Assembly: GCA_933228895.1 (NCBI GenBank)
Contig: OW121856.1
Coordinates: 102,151,027 to 102,215,026, forward strand
Source of the DNA: Platycnemis pennipes
Taxonomy: Eukaryota; Arthropoda; Insecta; Odonata; Platycnemididae
Direction: 5' to 3'
Length of the DNA: 64,000 nt
Made by a program: the position numbers and the translations under genes. How positions within the stretch are numbered: position 1 is the first letter of the stretch; each line of letters opens with the position of its first letter. The notes under the pieces are model-generated. The model was not told the DNA's origin. It was given only the letters and a program-made list of their open reading frames with translations, and did no database searches. Shown in pieces: positions 1 to 12,600 of this stretch.

Positions 1-98
1 AGTAATGCACCAGCCACATGAGACGGTTAAGCGCCTCGGTGCCTTTAGGCTAAAGCCAACTCGACCTCAGCTCCCAGAAAAACTTTACTTTTCCAATA

Positions 99-515
99 AT
101 GGGGTCGTTACCATATTTTTATTGCCGAATATGATAGAGTTTGTAAAATAAAAAGACCCGTATTTTGCCGTTTTTTGATCCTTCAATTATTTCTCGAGTT
201 ATAAGCGACGAAAAACTAATGTTTTTAACCATTTTGGAAAAGTGGGCGTGGTGCAATCTCTGACGTATATCGACTTCGTTCAATCACAACTGAGCCCGCG
301 AAGCTACATCGCCTTATCGAAATGGGGGTGGGGGGGGCACAGCTGACTCTGCCAATAGGAGCAGTTACGACAGCATCTGTGCGATCAGACCTTCCGAGAA
401 CCCCCCTCCACTCCCTTCCCTTCCCCTAAAAGCAGTCGAGGACGGGAGGAAAATAAGGTCAATGTTATCACAGCAGCTTTTTCGGTGGACGTCATCTCTT
501 GCTTATTTTAATTTT
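99..515 (+). repeat. Interspersed repeat family D, copy 1
   Basis: About 415 bp that match the reverse complement of 52,479-52,885 along nearly the whole length. Shared blocks include TTTATTGCCGAATA, GTTTGTAAAATAAA, CTCGAGTT, CAGCTGACTCTGCCAAT, CAGACCTTCC and GCTTATTTTAATTT. The two copies differ by many substitutions and small indels, so they are old. I see no open reading frame, terminal inverted repeats or poly(A) tail. This copy lies just downstream of the SMG5 exon donor and so probably sits in an intron of that gene. Its class is unknown; a non-autonomous element is the simplest explanation. Confidence 0.75.
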
Positions 516-677
516 CGATTTATGAGTGAATGGTTGTGGTTAGACGACTATTTTTTTCACTGAATTTCTTTTTCCGTTTCCATCTAACAATTTCTTGCAA
601 AAAATTGCTATTCCAGTTCCGAGTAAACGCTCCCATTGTGATGAATGAAAAATCAAACATTCGGGAAACGTACTCAC

Positions 678-1005
678 CTACTGTGGGTATAATGACTATG
701 AACTTCTTCGCGTTGACTAGTTGCTTCACAAGAGACATTCTGTATATGAGTGCGTCGGCGTCCACGACAAGGTACGGGGAGAAAAAGGCCCCGCGGCGTC
801 GAACCCGGGTCTCCAGGTCGTTCACCTCCGCTCGCAGCCACAGCTGACCCATGTTCTGCATGAGTTGCCGGCGGGAGTGACCACCGCCCCCGCCGCGACC
901 CCCGCGACCTCCCCGGCCGCCCTTGTGACCTCCACGGTGACCACCTCCACCACCTCCTCCTCCCCCTCCACCTCCGCTGCCAACCTCAGGGACGTCCGGA
1001 ACAGG
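678..1005 (-). CDS. SMG5: SMG5 exon: linker plus start of the PIN domain (partial gene)
   Basis: SMG5 works in nonsense-mediated mRNA decay, where with SMG7 it binds phosphorylated UPF1 and recruits decay and phosphatase factors. From codon 45 of this exon the translation reads RRQLMQNMGQLWLRAEV, then SPYLVVDADAL, LVKQL and KKFIVIIP. This follows the order of human SMG5 (RRNRLMRDM, SPYLVPDTQAL, FIVIIP) at the linker/PIN boundary. The 328-nt exon starts in phase 0 after a pyrimidine-rich acceptor (1006-1024, ending GACAG on the minus strand) and ends in phase 1 at a GTGAGTA donor (671-677). The first PIN aspartate is kept (VVDAD); SMG5 is known to lack the full catalytic acidic set found in SMG6. 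Codons 9-43 are a Gly-rich run with His and Arg, which is unusual. The remaining PIN exons must lie downstream, probably off the left end. No upstream exon was recognised. Confidence 0.85.
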
Positions 1006-1150
1006 CTGTCGGTAGAAGAAAGAATACGGTTAGAAGTCAGGCGAAAAATGCAGTTTTGAAAGCTTCAAAATTCACGCTAAACGACACATCCACATTCGAT
1101 AAAATATGCTGACCTATAAAAATGAAAGAAATGTTTCGTTTTTATAGGTA

Positions 1151-1385
1151 TCTAAGACTCTAAGAAGAAGACGGGAAAACTTAATTGGCCATATCTTACT
1201 ACATGATGGCCTCACGAAGACAATCGTCGAGGGAAAAGTAAACGGGAAGAATGGACAAGGCAGGCCTCGTATGAGATAAACGGAACAACCTGTGTAGGAT
1301 CTAAAAGAGGAGAATTACTTCAATGTAAAGGGGTTTGCCGATAGAAGAATCGAGTGGAGAGGTGCGTCAACAATCTTAGGATATT
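1151..1385 (+). mobile_element. LINE fragment, C-terminal tail of an ORF2-type protein
   Basis: Conceptual translation from 1151 gives RRRRENLIGHILLHDGL, then IVEGKVNGKNGQGRPRM, then after two stops KGFADRRIEWRGAS. The LIGH-L-H-GL, EGKV-GK-G-GRPR and R-EWR-AS pattern is the well-known C-terminal end of a widespread insect non-LTR retrotransposon protein. In-frame stops at about 1276 and 1294 show it is dead. It is 5'-truncated. The degenerate RT piece at 8,770-8,985 probably belongs to the same broad LINE type. Confidence 0.7.
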
Positions 1386-1447
1386 TGATCATTTTGAATA
1401 GGATATATCCGAAACTGAGTAGGGACACTCCTTCAAAATCTACCCTA

Positions 1448-1640
1448 GATAATAATAATAATTTTTATTCCACCTCTAAGAAAAAATTAAACATACAAAT
1501 ACAAATAATACAAAAAACTTCAATTTAGAGGGGAATATAGGTACCCCAGAGGATTACCTGTGTTGGGGTTACCATCATAAACAATTGCAAGCAGCGGCTG
1601 GTGTTAATCTACACAAGTATTAAACCTAGTGGCTAATAAA
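1448..1640 (-). repeat. Interspersed repeat family C, copy 1 (LINE-tail-like)
   Basis: Shares GGTACCCCA, an ACCTGT-TTG-GGTTACCAT core and a preceding (ATA)n run with 34,655-34,815. The simple ATA run at 1448-1461 at the end of the shared block resembles the 3' tail of a retrotransposon on the minus strand. No coding remnant was seen. Assignment to a LINE is an inference. Confidence 0.5.
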
Positions 1641-4600
1641 CACTTTGTATATTCAAAAATTGTGTTCAAATCAATGAAATATAACAGTACAGAACAGTAA
1701 TGAACAATATAACAGTACAGACAAAATAAAAATTAATTTTTTATGGTAGAAAGCTATCCTCTTCTTCTCCACTTTTATTTTCTGCTGATTAAGACTTATG
1801 GATTTGGGAAGAGACTCGTATAAAAGCACTCTCTCCGTCATTTAGTTGTAAATCAACGCGAAATATTTTAATTTCTCCAAGGGCGACGGTAGAGCATTGG
1901 TTTATTCCACACGATAAAAGCTCTTAAAACTTTCGCGGATGTTAAAAACATCCACGCCTATATCACAAAATTATGCAAGAGCGAAGCCACAGCACTACCC
2001 AGAAGCAGCGGACAAAAGAACGAACGATTCACTCCGACACCGCTGCAGCCACGGCGACGACTCCGCATACCATTCGCGGCACTATGCGGTCGCATCATTA
2101 AAATTTAAATGCGAATCTCTCTTGGAGGGTTCGATAAAGGCCGGCGGGGAGGAGAGACTGAACTCAACGCCCGTCCCAAGCACCAAGACGGGGATTCTCG
2201 GAGCAGAATGAGCAGCGATGAGTGAGGAAGCGGAGAAAGCAGAGTCCGTGAAGGACTGGGGGCGAACGGATGGAAGTTGGAGGAATAGATAGGGGTGGGT
2301 GGGGGCGTGGATTAGTATGGGAGGGAGGAGAAACGAAGGAGCCGGAGTTGGGGGATGAATCCTTCTTGAACTCCTCCCCCCGCCCCCAACCCCCCTTGGG
2401 CTCATCCGGCGAGACGGGAAGCAGTCATCCCAGATGAAGAGTCTCCCTCGAAGCGTAAAACTCGAAGACTACAGGATCAGCAAACGGAAGAAGGCTCATC
2501 AATCCCTCCACCCTACTGCTGGCTATACTCCCCGTCCCCACGTTATCCCCCAAACTCCCTCGCCCCCCCGTCAACGGCATCAATGGCGACAAGTTATGCG
2601 AGTGAGACGCTCCTCCCAGGGAAATACTTAAATCCTCGAGCTCGCTTCGATGAAAAATAAATTAACGGCTAATCAGCTTGAGAACTCGACGTCGATCAAA
2701 CCAACATCCTAACTTCGAATTCACTTCTCACGTGCGTGAATTAAAGATAGGCATTATAGGGCTTCCCCTCGCCCCATCAAAACAGATGCAGAACGCCAAG
2801 CGAGTGTGAATAATTAGGTGTAATACTAACGGTATGAAAGATCAACTATTGCATTCTCACAGTCATCGGACAGTTTAACAATATCTACTCCGACAGTGTT
2901 AAATAAAAAGGAAGTGAAATGTGGATGATTTGTACTTAACCTAGAGAATAAATATAGAGGATCTTCTGAACAAGTAAACTGTCCATATAAGGTTGGCCAC
3001 ATATTGAAAATCAGCTATGAATTTAGTTCTCCGTTTGTCCGGACAACAGAAACTAGGGGTAGCATGCTCGCATGATAAACTACAGTTGTCCGGTTTGAAT
3101 ACCGCCAGCGTAAAAACTGTAAAAACTACGATTTAACTATTCGCACACCTTAGGCTCTTTTACACGTTATCGAAGTTAATGGACAAGCAAAGGCATTCAA
3201 ACTACCACCACAATATTTTATGAACCCTTAATGCTTCTTTTGGTGCCTATTGTAATCAAAATCTAGAACTACTCTAACTTGACCAAATATTATATTTTTA
3301 ATGCCCTGTCATCTCAACTTAAATGCCTTCGAATTAAGGTTCGTAGAGTTTTGGGAGAGGAATTACCAAACTAAGATTAATAAAAAGGGTTTCTATTTCT
3401 AACGAGAAACCCTTAATTCGACAAAACCCAGTTTTAGTTTCCAGTGCCAAACGGAGCGACGACACGCCAAAAGCACAAAATCAGTCCACACGAAGAAATC
3501 GGCCAAATCAGCCAACTATTTTTTCCGCAGCATTACAGAATATCGGATCATGTCTCATGGAGCTCTGACAATCTGGAACGGGTCCAAAACAAACTCAATC
3601 CTTGTTAAATGCTTCGGATATTTCCTGCGACATCGGTTCGGTATGGAAACTGGGACAGCGTTTACACTCTCTTTTCCTCGACCACTTCTAATACCGATAT
3701 AGAGCGGGGACACCAGCAGCAAAAAAATATATATATCGCATATCCCATTTTGAAAAAGAATTTCATTCCGTCGGATGAACGTAGCAATCCATTTTCTAGG
3801 GAGCCATTTCCAAATGTTAAACACTTTTACTTCTCATCCACTTCATCACTGATGAGCTTCCACAATAGAAAAATGCCTTTTATTACAGATGTTTAATTGC
3901 TTTACACAGCCACTGTACACACATGCAACGGTATAATTATTTAACATAGATTTTATACCCTAATTTGAATGAATCATAAGTTGGAAAATTGAATAATTTG
4001 ATTCGTATTGTTTTCATCAACTAAATGCTTAATTTATTACACCCCTGATCGCTGTATCCAGGTCGTTAACATGCTCATCTGGCACCCTCAATGTCACGGG
4101 CTAACCTTGGATAGTGATATTGTGTTCGTCATGGGTCTACGAGTTAGTTACAGACTCCGAAATGGCTCAAACAGCTGACTAACAACCGAATTTGATTAAT
4201 CGCAAAACTAAGCTTAAATTAATTATGGGTTGGGCGTTTCCTTGTCATTGGATGCAGCTTTTTTTCTTTGGAGTTAAAGGAATTCCATGTTTTTCTACGT
4301 TGCTCACCCCTCATGGTGGCGATGTCGTTTCTTACCCATTGCAGAAAATTTGAGAAGCAAAATATTAGCTTCACAAAGCATCGTCACCACGAGTGAGGTG
4401 AGGAGACTTCGTTGGTAAATCGTCATTTCAGGACTAAACAGACGAAGGCGACGGAAGAAATCTGGCATAATATTCATCGACCGAAAGCATTCATCTGGTT
4501 GAAGCAGGGAGATCCTTAGAAATGCTCACCCGTAAGCGCCGACATAGTGACTCATTCAAAATTAAGGGTACGCCCAACGGAAGCTTAGAGATCAATTAGA

Positions 4601-5704
4601 ATGCGGGGCTATGTACATAAAAGGACTACGATTTGAATGGGATATTAATGCGGCCAGCTACCTCGAGAGACTTTCCCAAAACCCCGGTAAGTCTATGTAA
4701 GAACCGAACGGGAAATTTCGACGAGGTCCCAAGTCGTTTGCGGTCGGGAACAATTGAATAAAAACGCGCCAGACGCGAGGAAAAGCAGAGGAAAGATGAG
4801 TGCCAAGGACGCCGCCCACGGCTCTCGATAACTGCAAACACACAGGACTCCAGAAGGGGTCCCCAAGGCGGAGGAGAGTAGACAAGAGGGAGCGACGAAA
4901 GGGAACTCATAACAATAATTACTGCCACCTGGTATCAAGTGGTGTAACACGCTCCATTACTCAAAGAGCCGCGCAGCAATTAGCAGCCGTCGCAGCGTGT
5001 ATAAAATGAAATGCGGGCGCGGGAACTCTGCCTGGGGCTGCTGGGAAACATGGGGGAGGGAAGTTAATAGGAAAGAAGAGACAGAGGACGCAGAAAGCGA
5101 CGGGAATAAAAAAAAGAGAACACCTAGTCGGTTTTGGACGATTCCCAAAAAATTAATGCACGGCCGAAAAACTTCTACAAAACAACAGGAACTCTTCCTC
5201 CCCAAAAAATGTTAAAACCCTGTTAACTTCTAGCACCTTTCGTGAAGCCCTTACTTCAGTATTTCATCCATCCTCTACCCTCCCGAGCAGAACATCCTCC
5301 ATGAAGCCACCTTAGCTCACAACCCTGATTTTAATCCCCCTAACTCATCTCCACCCTTGAAGGATTTTTCAATCAGTGGATTCTCCTTTTAAAGCGACAC
5401 GTTGCCCCACTTTCATTCCCTCTCGAAATAATCAAGCTTTTGACGGACCGTTGGATATCTTCCTCTGAGTGAGCCCAATCCACACTCAATCCTCAAATTA
5501 TATCGTCAGCTCGTCTAAACCATCTGGCTGATTTCAATTAGTTGCTCTCCGAGCGAGCAAGATACATCAGCTCCTTCCAACTACCAAGAAGATTTCGCTA
5601 ACGCAATTACTCTCCTTCCCAACGTCCCCTTAGCTTGGACTGCATTGCTTCAAATTCACACCGGAACCAAAGAAATTATCCCGCTGCAAAAATAAATAAC
5701 CCCC
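1641..5704. other. Non-coding stretch, no gene recognised
   Basis: AT-rich sequence with a G/A-rich tract at about 2,120-2,400, then mostly unique AT-rich DNA. Mixed-composition DNA at 4,620-5,210 opens several short overlapping frames on both strands, none with recognisable protein features. No SMG5 upstream exon was found here. Confidence 0.5.
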
Positions 5705-5918
5705 GACATACGCAAGCTGCGTCCCTTTCACAACATTTCAAACACAGTACTACGTATTTAAATCTTTTCCACTGTTGTACACTTAACATCGTTCAGTAAT
5801 AAACTTTGACATACGCAAGCCATGTACCTACTGCTATTCACAACATTTGAAACACAGTACTACGTATTTAAATCTTTTCCACTGTTGAACGTTTAACATC
5901 GCTCAGTAATAAACTTTC
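5705..5918. repeat. Two-copy tandem duplication, about 103-110 bp unit
   Basis: Two adjacent units both start GACATACGCAAGC, share the block ACACAGTACTACGTATTTAA and end CAGTAATAAACTTT. Unit 1 is 5705-5807. Unit 2 is 5808-5918, a few bases longer, with a handful of substitutions. No coding capacity and no TIR. Confidence 0.85.
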
Positions 5919-8769
5919 AAGTTGTATTTCCCATACTTTTTAGACTGACATTAGACCTTGAGTTCCTAACGACTCTCATTTTGTGTCATAGAATTTTGTG
6001 TCATTCCATCGCAGCATCACTAAAAACATGCACGCACGAGAACATAGGCACGCTTAATTCCCGACGGCGCAGTACGCGCGTTCATGACGATGGCGAAATA
6101 ATATTCAATTTCAGGAATTACAGATTAAATGCCCCCTCTCCCCTCCCAACCCCAAACCAGGGTCCGGAGCATGGAACGAGGAGGAAATGGGGAGGGGAGG
6201 GAGGGGCGTGGAAATGAAGAGACGTGGCTTGAGCAGTAGGAAGCTATTAAAAAAATTAAGCGGAATCCTCTGGGTGGTAAAGAGGGCGAAAGAGAGTGGT
6301 GAGGGGTGTGGGGGAGGCATGGGGGGAGGGTAAAGGAAGGGTAAAAGAGCGGAAGAGGGTTGGAACGGCATGGCATCGCGGGTAGGGGAGGATGTAAGCG
6401 GAAGAGGAAGGGGGCGGTGGCGGAGAGGGGCTTTAGGACGTTCTCCCTCGCGCAGAGTGAGGGGGAGGAGACAAAGGGACGGGGGAAGGGGCAGAGCATG
6501 AAAAAAATGGAGAGGAAAAAAAACAGTGACGGGGTTCCGCAAAGGAAAGAATCCACCGTCAACTCTATTTATGACCCTTGAGAGGATCTTCACAAAGCGG
6601 CATTACGTCTCCCCCATCCCCAGGGGAGACAAAAAAAATGCTTCCCATTCCCCCAAAGACTAACGCCATGCCACCAACTCCCAAACACCACCAGTGACGA
6701 CAGCACCACCTTCCTCACCCTGCTTTTTCGCGCAAATAGGGACTGGAGGAGGGGGCGGTGAACTGTGGCAGACAGGAGGAGAAGTGAAGGAAGGGTACAG
6801 GAAAAAGAGAGAGAGAGTGATGGAGAGAGAGAGAAATTATTTTAATTTTTATCGAGACGCTCTTTTCAATTTTCCTCAATAACGATGGGGAGGGAGGGGT
6901 TGAATCCATGAGGGTAGGGGCGTGTTGAGGGGGGTGGACGGAAAGGCTGAGAAAAGAGATAACCCCCTCTAACTCCCACCACGTCCTGCACGCCATCCAT
7001 TAGGAAAACTCAACTCACTCCCGGCACACACACAAACACAACACACCCAGCAACCCCTTTGAAAATATTGCGAGAGAAACCCCCACTCACGAACCGACGA
7101 CTCTCGCCTCCCTCCCATCTTTCCATCCTTTTTTATACGCCCGCACGCCCCCTTACACCCTCATCACCCTCCTCCCCCTCTCCCCTACACTCACTACCGA
7201 CTCGTAAACCTCTTTCCAGCTTCCACACATAGGCAAAAACGCGTCGACGACACTTTCAAAACTACAGTGGAAGGCTGCCAAAAAGCCGAAAATAAAGGCA
7301 TGCGGGATTATGAAGGGGGGCGGAGATGGGGGTAGGAGTCGGAACGAGGGAGGAGGGGGAGTGAGGAGAAAATAAGAGGGTGGGATGGAGAGTAGGAAGT
7401 ATTGGCGGTGAAGGGGGAGAGAGGAAATTATTTTTTTTCTCCCTCTGAGAGATAAAATAAGTCGCCATCTCTTCCACCATCTTCTCTATTCATAAAGGAA
7501 AATGCTGCTAAAAGGACCGACTCTGCGCAAGCCGATCCTCTTTCACTCTCACAAACACACACTTAAATATGTATTCGCCGACTTACTACACCGTTGATAC
7601 ATACGCGTGAATACATTTCTAGAATGAAAACATAGCGATACATATATTTTTTTACTCATGGACTCACGGTCGCCACTATATTACAAGGACCCGTATACCC
7701 CCCATCTTCGTTCACGCGAGAAAAGGAATAATAATAATAATTAAAACCGCGTTCACTTCCGAAGGCCTCCCCGCCGGCTACCCCCGCTTCGCCCTTCACA
7801 CCCCTGGATCCGTCACCCGAAAGCACGGAACGATACCGCACCACAGGTCGACAGAGTTCGCAAGGGCGTACATTAGTAGTTAGTATATACGCCGTCGAAA
7901 TCTCAACTTTTTTTTGCCCCCTTTTCCTCTCTCGGCCGGGATTTTTAAAAAAATAAGCGCCCACGACGAAGAAAAAAATCAGTTCCGAAAGGTTTGAAGC
8001 GAGGGTGGGCGTAGAAAATATATGTGCGCATGTATGTGTGAGCAGGTTGAAGTGAAATGGCGAAGTGCGGAGAAGGATGGTGCAGAAGGGGAGGACGCTG
8101 AATAAACCGGTGACGGCGCGAAGGCCGGGCGAGAGAGTTTACTTCCGATTTATTTATTTTAATCGCCAATTTTTTCCTCTCTCCGCTGGGGAAGGAGAGA
8201 GAGGCCCTTTATGGCACTGCGCTGCTCCCGTCCTCTGACTTTTAGTCCCTAAAAGGGAACGGATAAAATAAAAAAGCCGGGCGGTAAATAAATCCGAACT
8301 AAATTCCGCCGGGTTGCAAGGACATTATAAAGCCGCGCTAAGGGAAAGAGAAAGGTTTTTCAAAAAGCAAGGGTGGACAACTCGCGGAGGTTATATACAT
8401 ACATACTATATATATTTTTTTTACCCCACGCGCGCATACCTCACGACGACGGGAGTTCCTTTAAGGCACGCCAGAGGGTGAACCGAGGCAAAACTCTCTC
8501 TCTCCCTCCTACTCTCTACGCTCCAGCAAGGCGTTTCGTCCCGGGGAACGGCGCAAGTGGCTTTGGGCTTGCAATCACGGTCCCGACTTTGATCGCCGAG
8601 TGATGGCTTTTCGCATTTGCACTCATGATTTTTTCTAATTATTCTCTACACAGCCACGGATTAAAAAAAAAACAGAAAATTTAGGGAACAGAGTCTAGAA
8701 TAATTGAACGGTAGGACAATTTTGTCAAAACCACTCATAGTAGTACTAATCTTGGCCGAGGTAAGTTAG
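5919..8769. other. Low-complexity purine/pyrimidine-asymmetric stretch, no gene
   Basis: Strong strand asymmetry. G/A-rich blocks lie at about 6,170-6,540, 6,720-6,960 and 7,300-7,440, and a C/T-rich block at about 7,010-7,200. Long frames opposite these tracts translate to Pro/Ser/Leu-rich or Gly/Arg/Lys-rich low-complexity peptides and are composition artefacts. GC-richer, CpG-containing DNA follows to about 8,370. Confidence 0.5.
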
Positions 8770-8985
8770 GCGGTTGCAGAGGAAATGGCTAAATAGGCGT
8801 GGGAGGAACTTGATGCGGTCATAAAAGAAGGAGGAGTGGTAATTACATCGGAGAGGTTTTCTGATGACGAAGCGTTCTTAAACCAGACAGTCAAAGGATT
8901 GAAATCGCAGATAAACGCTTAAAAATCCAGTATTTGGGATGAAGATTAATTACAAGAGAAACGAAATTATGAGATGGATACCCAA
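8770..8985 (+). mobile_element. LINE reverse-transcriptase fragment (degenerate)
   Basis: Translation reads VAEEMAK-stop-AWEELD, then GGVVIT, then RFSDDEAFLNQTVKGLKSQI, a stop, and a degenerate GMKIN-like stretch. The FSDDEAF segment (Asp-Asp codons at 8863-8868) occupies the place of the RT catalytic FADD box, followed by the typical GL-N-spacer. Three in-frame stops make it a pseudogene fragment. It is probably the same LINE type as 1,151-1,385, but I cannot show they are one family. Confidence 0.55.
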
Positions 8986-9044
8986 GTCATAACGCCACCA
9001 GTGCCTTGGATATTGAACACGGCATTACGCGGGAACAACAACAC

Positions 9045-9085
9045 AAAAAATGTAACTTTTTAAATATTGCAAAGTTACATTTTTT
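9045..9085. repeat. Perfect 15-bp inverted repeat
   Basis: Arms 9045-9059 and 9071-9085 are perfectly complementary (AAAAAATGTAACTTT and its complement) around an 11-nt AT-rich spacer. It would fold as a hairpin. No element around it was identified. Confidence 0.7.
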
Positions 9086-9312
9086 ATCCCAGTGTAATCA
9101 TGAAGGATCCCCACACAGTAGAGCCAAGTACGATTTCACATATGTTATTCCAGTTATTTACATGATTCACGTGAAAATTGTTTACTTCGTGATCGTTCAG
9201 AACAAAATTAAAAAGTAGAACAAAGTTCGCATTTAAAATACAAAGGAAAGAAATAACGAAAGAACAATCATTAAACAGTTTTTCAAAATTAGTATATCTC
9301 CTTTCCGTGGAT

Positions 9313-9639
9313 AAGATTAATTAGGGCTAGAAATATTTCATTATATATGAAATAAAAAAATCCCACATATAGTTAGCGCTATTTAATTTTACATCCAAAA
9401 ACGAACGGAACATAGTATTATTTTTTTTACGAAAACACACATGAAAAATATTAAATTGTTTACGAAAACTAAATATGCAAATGAGATTAATTTAGGCAAC
9501 AAATATTTCATAATGTATTAAATCAAAAATACCACTTCTAATAGATAAATTTACTTTGGTATCCATAAATCCAAATCCAAAAACCGAACGAAGCATCGCA
9601 TTAAATAAATATAAAATTGTTTACGGAAACTAAATAAGG
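9313..9639. repeat. Degenerate two-copy tandem repeat, about 160-bp unit
   Basis: Unit 1 (about 9313-9474) and unit 2 (about 9483-9639) share, in order, AGATTAATT, AAATATTTCAT, CCAAAAAC-GAACG and AAATTGTTTACG-AAACTAAATA. Divergence is high with several indels. It is AT-rich and non-coding. Confidence 0.7.
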
Positions 9640-12600
9640 GGAAAGAAAGAATTTCTTCCTTGATTTAAAGGCGTGAATCGTTATAATAAGGAAATTTCTC
9701 AGCTGGTGGCCTTCTACCTCTTCCCAATGACTTTGCGACGGCCTTATGGCTAAGGTCGAAGTGTAGTTAGCATGTTAGATTCATGCTGAATAACAACTTC
9801 TCCGAAATTCACAAGTCATAAGCAAGGGCATCATAAGGGCAATCAAAGTAGCAAAGTATGATCCGACGCATTCGGTTAGTCTGTATAACCACTCCAATGA
9901 ATAACTCCTTTCAAGCAAAACTGCTTCTTGTATGCTACTACTAAACTACTTTTCCATATCACAACAAATAAAGTAAAAGCCCAAACTTTTCACGTAAATT
10001 CAAGATTCGTCCTCCTCATACTTTTCGTGACTTAATTCTTTCATCTAGAATTTATTTCTCCCAGCCTAAATCATTCCTCCTGTTCGCAAATAAACTGTAA
10101 ATAAAATACGGCAGCTTTGGAAAGAAAATTAACAAGAGCTGTTCGTGGTTGCGGAAAATGTCTTGCCATCTATACAAGAGACGCTGACATACATAAAACC
10201 ATGATCTAAGCATAAATAGTTTTAGGTTTTGGGTGCGTCGGTAGCGACGGTCACTTAGCGGCAATTAAATTTCATACTAATAAAGCCATAGACGTTAAAA
10301 GTCATCAATAACATCATTTCTATTGTCAAAATGGTAAAAGTATGAAGACTATGTTTAAAACAAACCGCTATTTTTTATGATAAAAAGGTGGCTTTAAGGT
10401 CCTAAAAAGGTTTAGGACCTAAGAACATTATTTTGGTTTTTAAGGTCGCGGTAGTCATGTTGGTTAACCCAAAGGCCACGGGCTCGAATATTGTCCAGGG
10501 CGTTGTGTTCTTCTTGGTATTACCATTAGGATTAGTGAAGTGCCTTTAAACCTAATAAGTAATTAAGGATAGGCGTATAAGCCTCACCGGATTAATAAGT
10601 AGTATAGTTTCGGTACTACTGACAGCACCAATGGACAGAACATAAGGGTATGATCAAACTCGTCAATACGTGAAGGGGTTTACTCTTCCGTGAAGATAAA
10701 TTATCACCCTCCCCCTATCTCACACATGTCTGTATATATTCGCAACCTAGATTCCATCGTCCACACCTGAGGCTTTCGGCAGTTTTGCTCCGGCAGGGAT
10801 GATTTCTCTGGCCGGGCAAAGTGCCACCAGGGGAACTCAAAAGACGCCGCGGGGGCATCTCTCACGACCCATGGCCGCAGACTAGTCTTCCGACACGCGA
10901 AGAGCTCGATATTCCCCTCGCGAGGAAATCTATTTCGGAAACCAAGGGGGGGGGGGAGATAGGAAGAAGGGTCAAAAGGCAACGGCGCAAGTCTAAGCGC
11001 TTTCCGCAATCAAAATGTCAATTTAAGCGGGAATATTTTTTAAATATGCATTACTTTCAAAGCCAATTTAGCAGCGAATATTTACTGGTTCTTTTATGAC
11101 GACTAGGAAGGGAATAAAAATTGCGGAACCGTAAAACTTTTGGAGCGTTAAATTGTACAACTCCCCGAAAGTGAAGACCCTCGAAAAACAAACAATGCCA
11201 GTGACATGGGTTACGATTTCTGTTTCAGCCGAGTAAACATAGAAGACAAGAGGGGAAATATCCTACCAGCGAAAGTGGATGATCAATTTTTACGCGAAGA
11301 GTAACACTTGATCATGAATAAACATACGATAAACACCCACAAAATTCCAAATTCACAGTAAAAAGCCAATTAGTTTTAACTCTATTAGCATGAAAGCTAA
11401 GGAGCGGCATTTTTCAAACGCTCTCATCAATAAATCCGGAAAAATTATCAAGCTAATTGTTTTAGAGCGAACAATCCAGGGGGAAAATCGGTATAATAAA
11501 CACATTTAAATGACCCGTGAATATTAATAAGCATGTAATGAAGCGAAATGTAAAAAAAAGTAACAAAAAGAGTTGTATTTCCAAAAGGGCATAAAAATAA
11601 ACCCAAAGTACTAAAATCACAGGGTGTGTGCAAGTGTGCGTGCATATATATACGTATCTGGTGCAGGCAATAATGACAAGAATAAAAACAGAAAACACGC
11701 CCGAATGAAAACCGTGAAAAATATCACATTCACACACACTCATACAGAGGCGCGCATAAGCACGCACTCACCGGTACGAAAATACAATATGCATTAAAAA
11801 TTCCAACTGAAACGCGTATATTTTCGAGGCTCCATAAACGCTCCCTTCCCCCGGTGGAAATCCTCCCCTTTGCACCCCCTCCCATCGCTCTCCGGCACCC
11901 CCCATCACCCCTCCCACGGCCACATAACCCCCATCGACGCCATAACGTGGTCTACTCCTGTTCATAAAATTCAGAGACGGGCGGTCGTCACCTCCAACGG
12001 GCCATAAAATTGTAGCGCTCTCCGCTAAGCCGAACGCCCCATCCACCCCCCCGTCTCAACCCTTCTCCGCCCACCTCTCCTGGGATCTCCGCCGCTTCCC
12101 GGCCAGCCCACACCCCGCATGCCGGTCACACCACACCCGCGCTTTTCCGCGCCAACGCCTTCCGTCATCCCCCGGGAATATTCGAGCCGGGGCGAAGGCG
12201 GGGAGTAGACGGAGGGCGGCATAAAAATGCGTGGAAGGCGGTTAAAAGGTCGTGCCCGCGGGCGATAAAATAAAAGTGAGGCGCAATTTTTTTCCGGTTT
12301 GAAAAATTAAGGCGACGGCTAAGGTTGCATGCAAAATGCACGGGCGGGTGTGAGGCCGAGAAGAGTTTGCTCATGCACGCGTGCCGGCTCAGAACACGAC
12401 GGTGCACGCTCATCTGCTTCGAGCCCTCCCCGTCCCAAGCACCTTTGGAAGGCTGCCGACACGCCAAATTATTCATCCCATATGGGTACACGCCTTGAAC
12501 GTGCAGTCAATGAGCACCTTAAAGAACGCGATGAGAATGCCTGAGAAGTGTTGCCACCCTCCATTACAAAGGCACCATTGTGGGACAAAAATAACGCCAA

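Noticed and set aside
3000..3120. tRNA-like patch with GGTTTGAATACC
   Set aside because: Only a weak B-box; no pairing arms, A-box or SINE body. Similar weak patches near 10,440-10,500 and 18,530-18,640 were dropped for the same reason.
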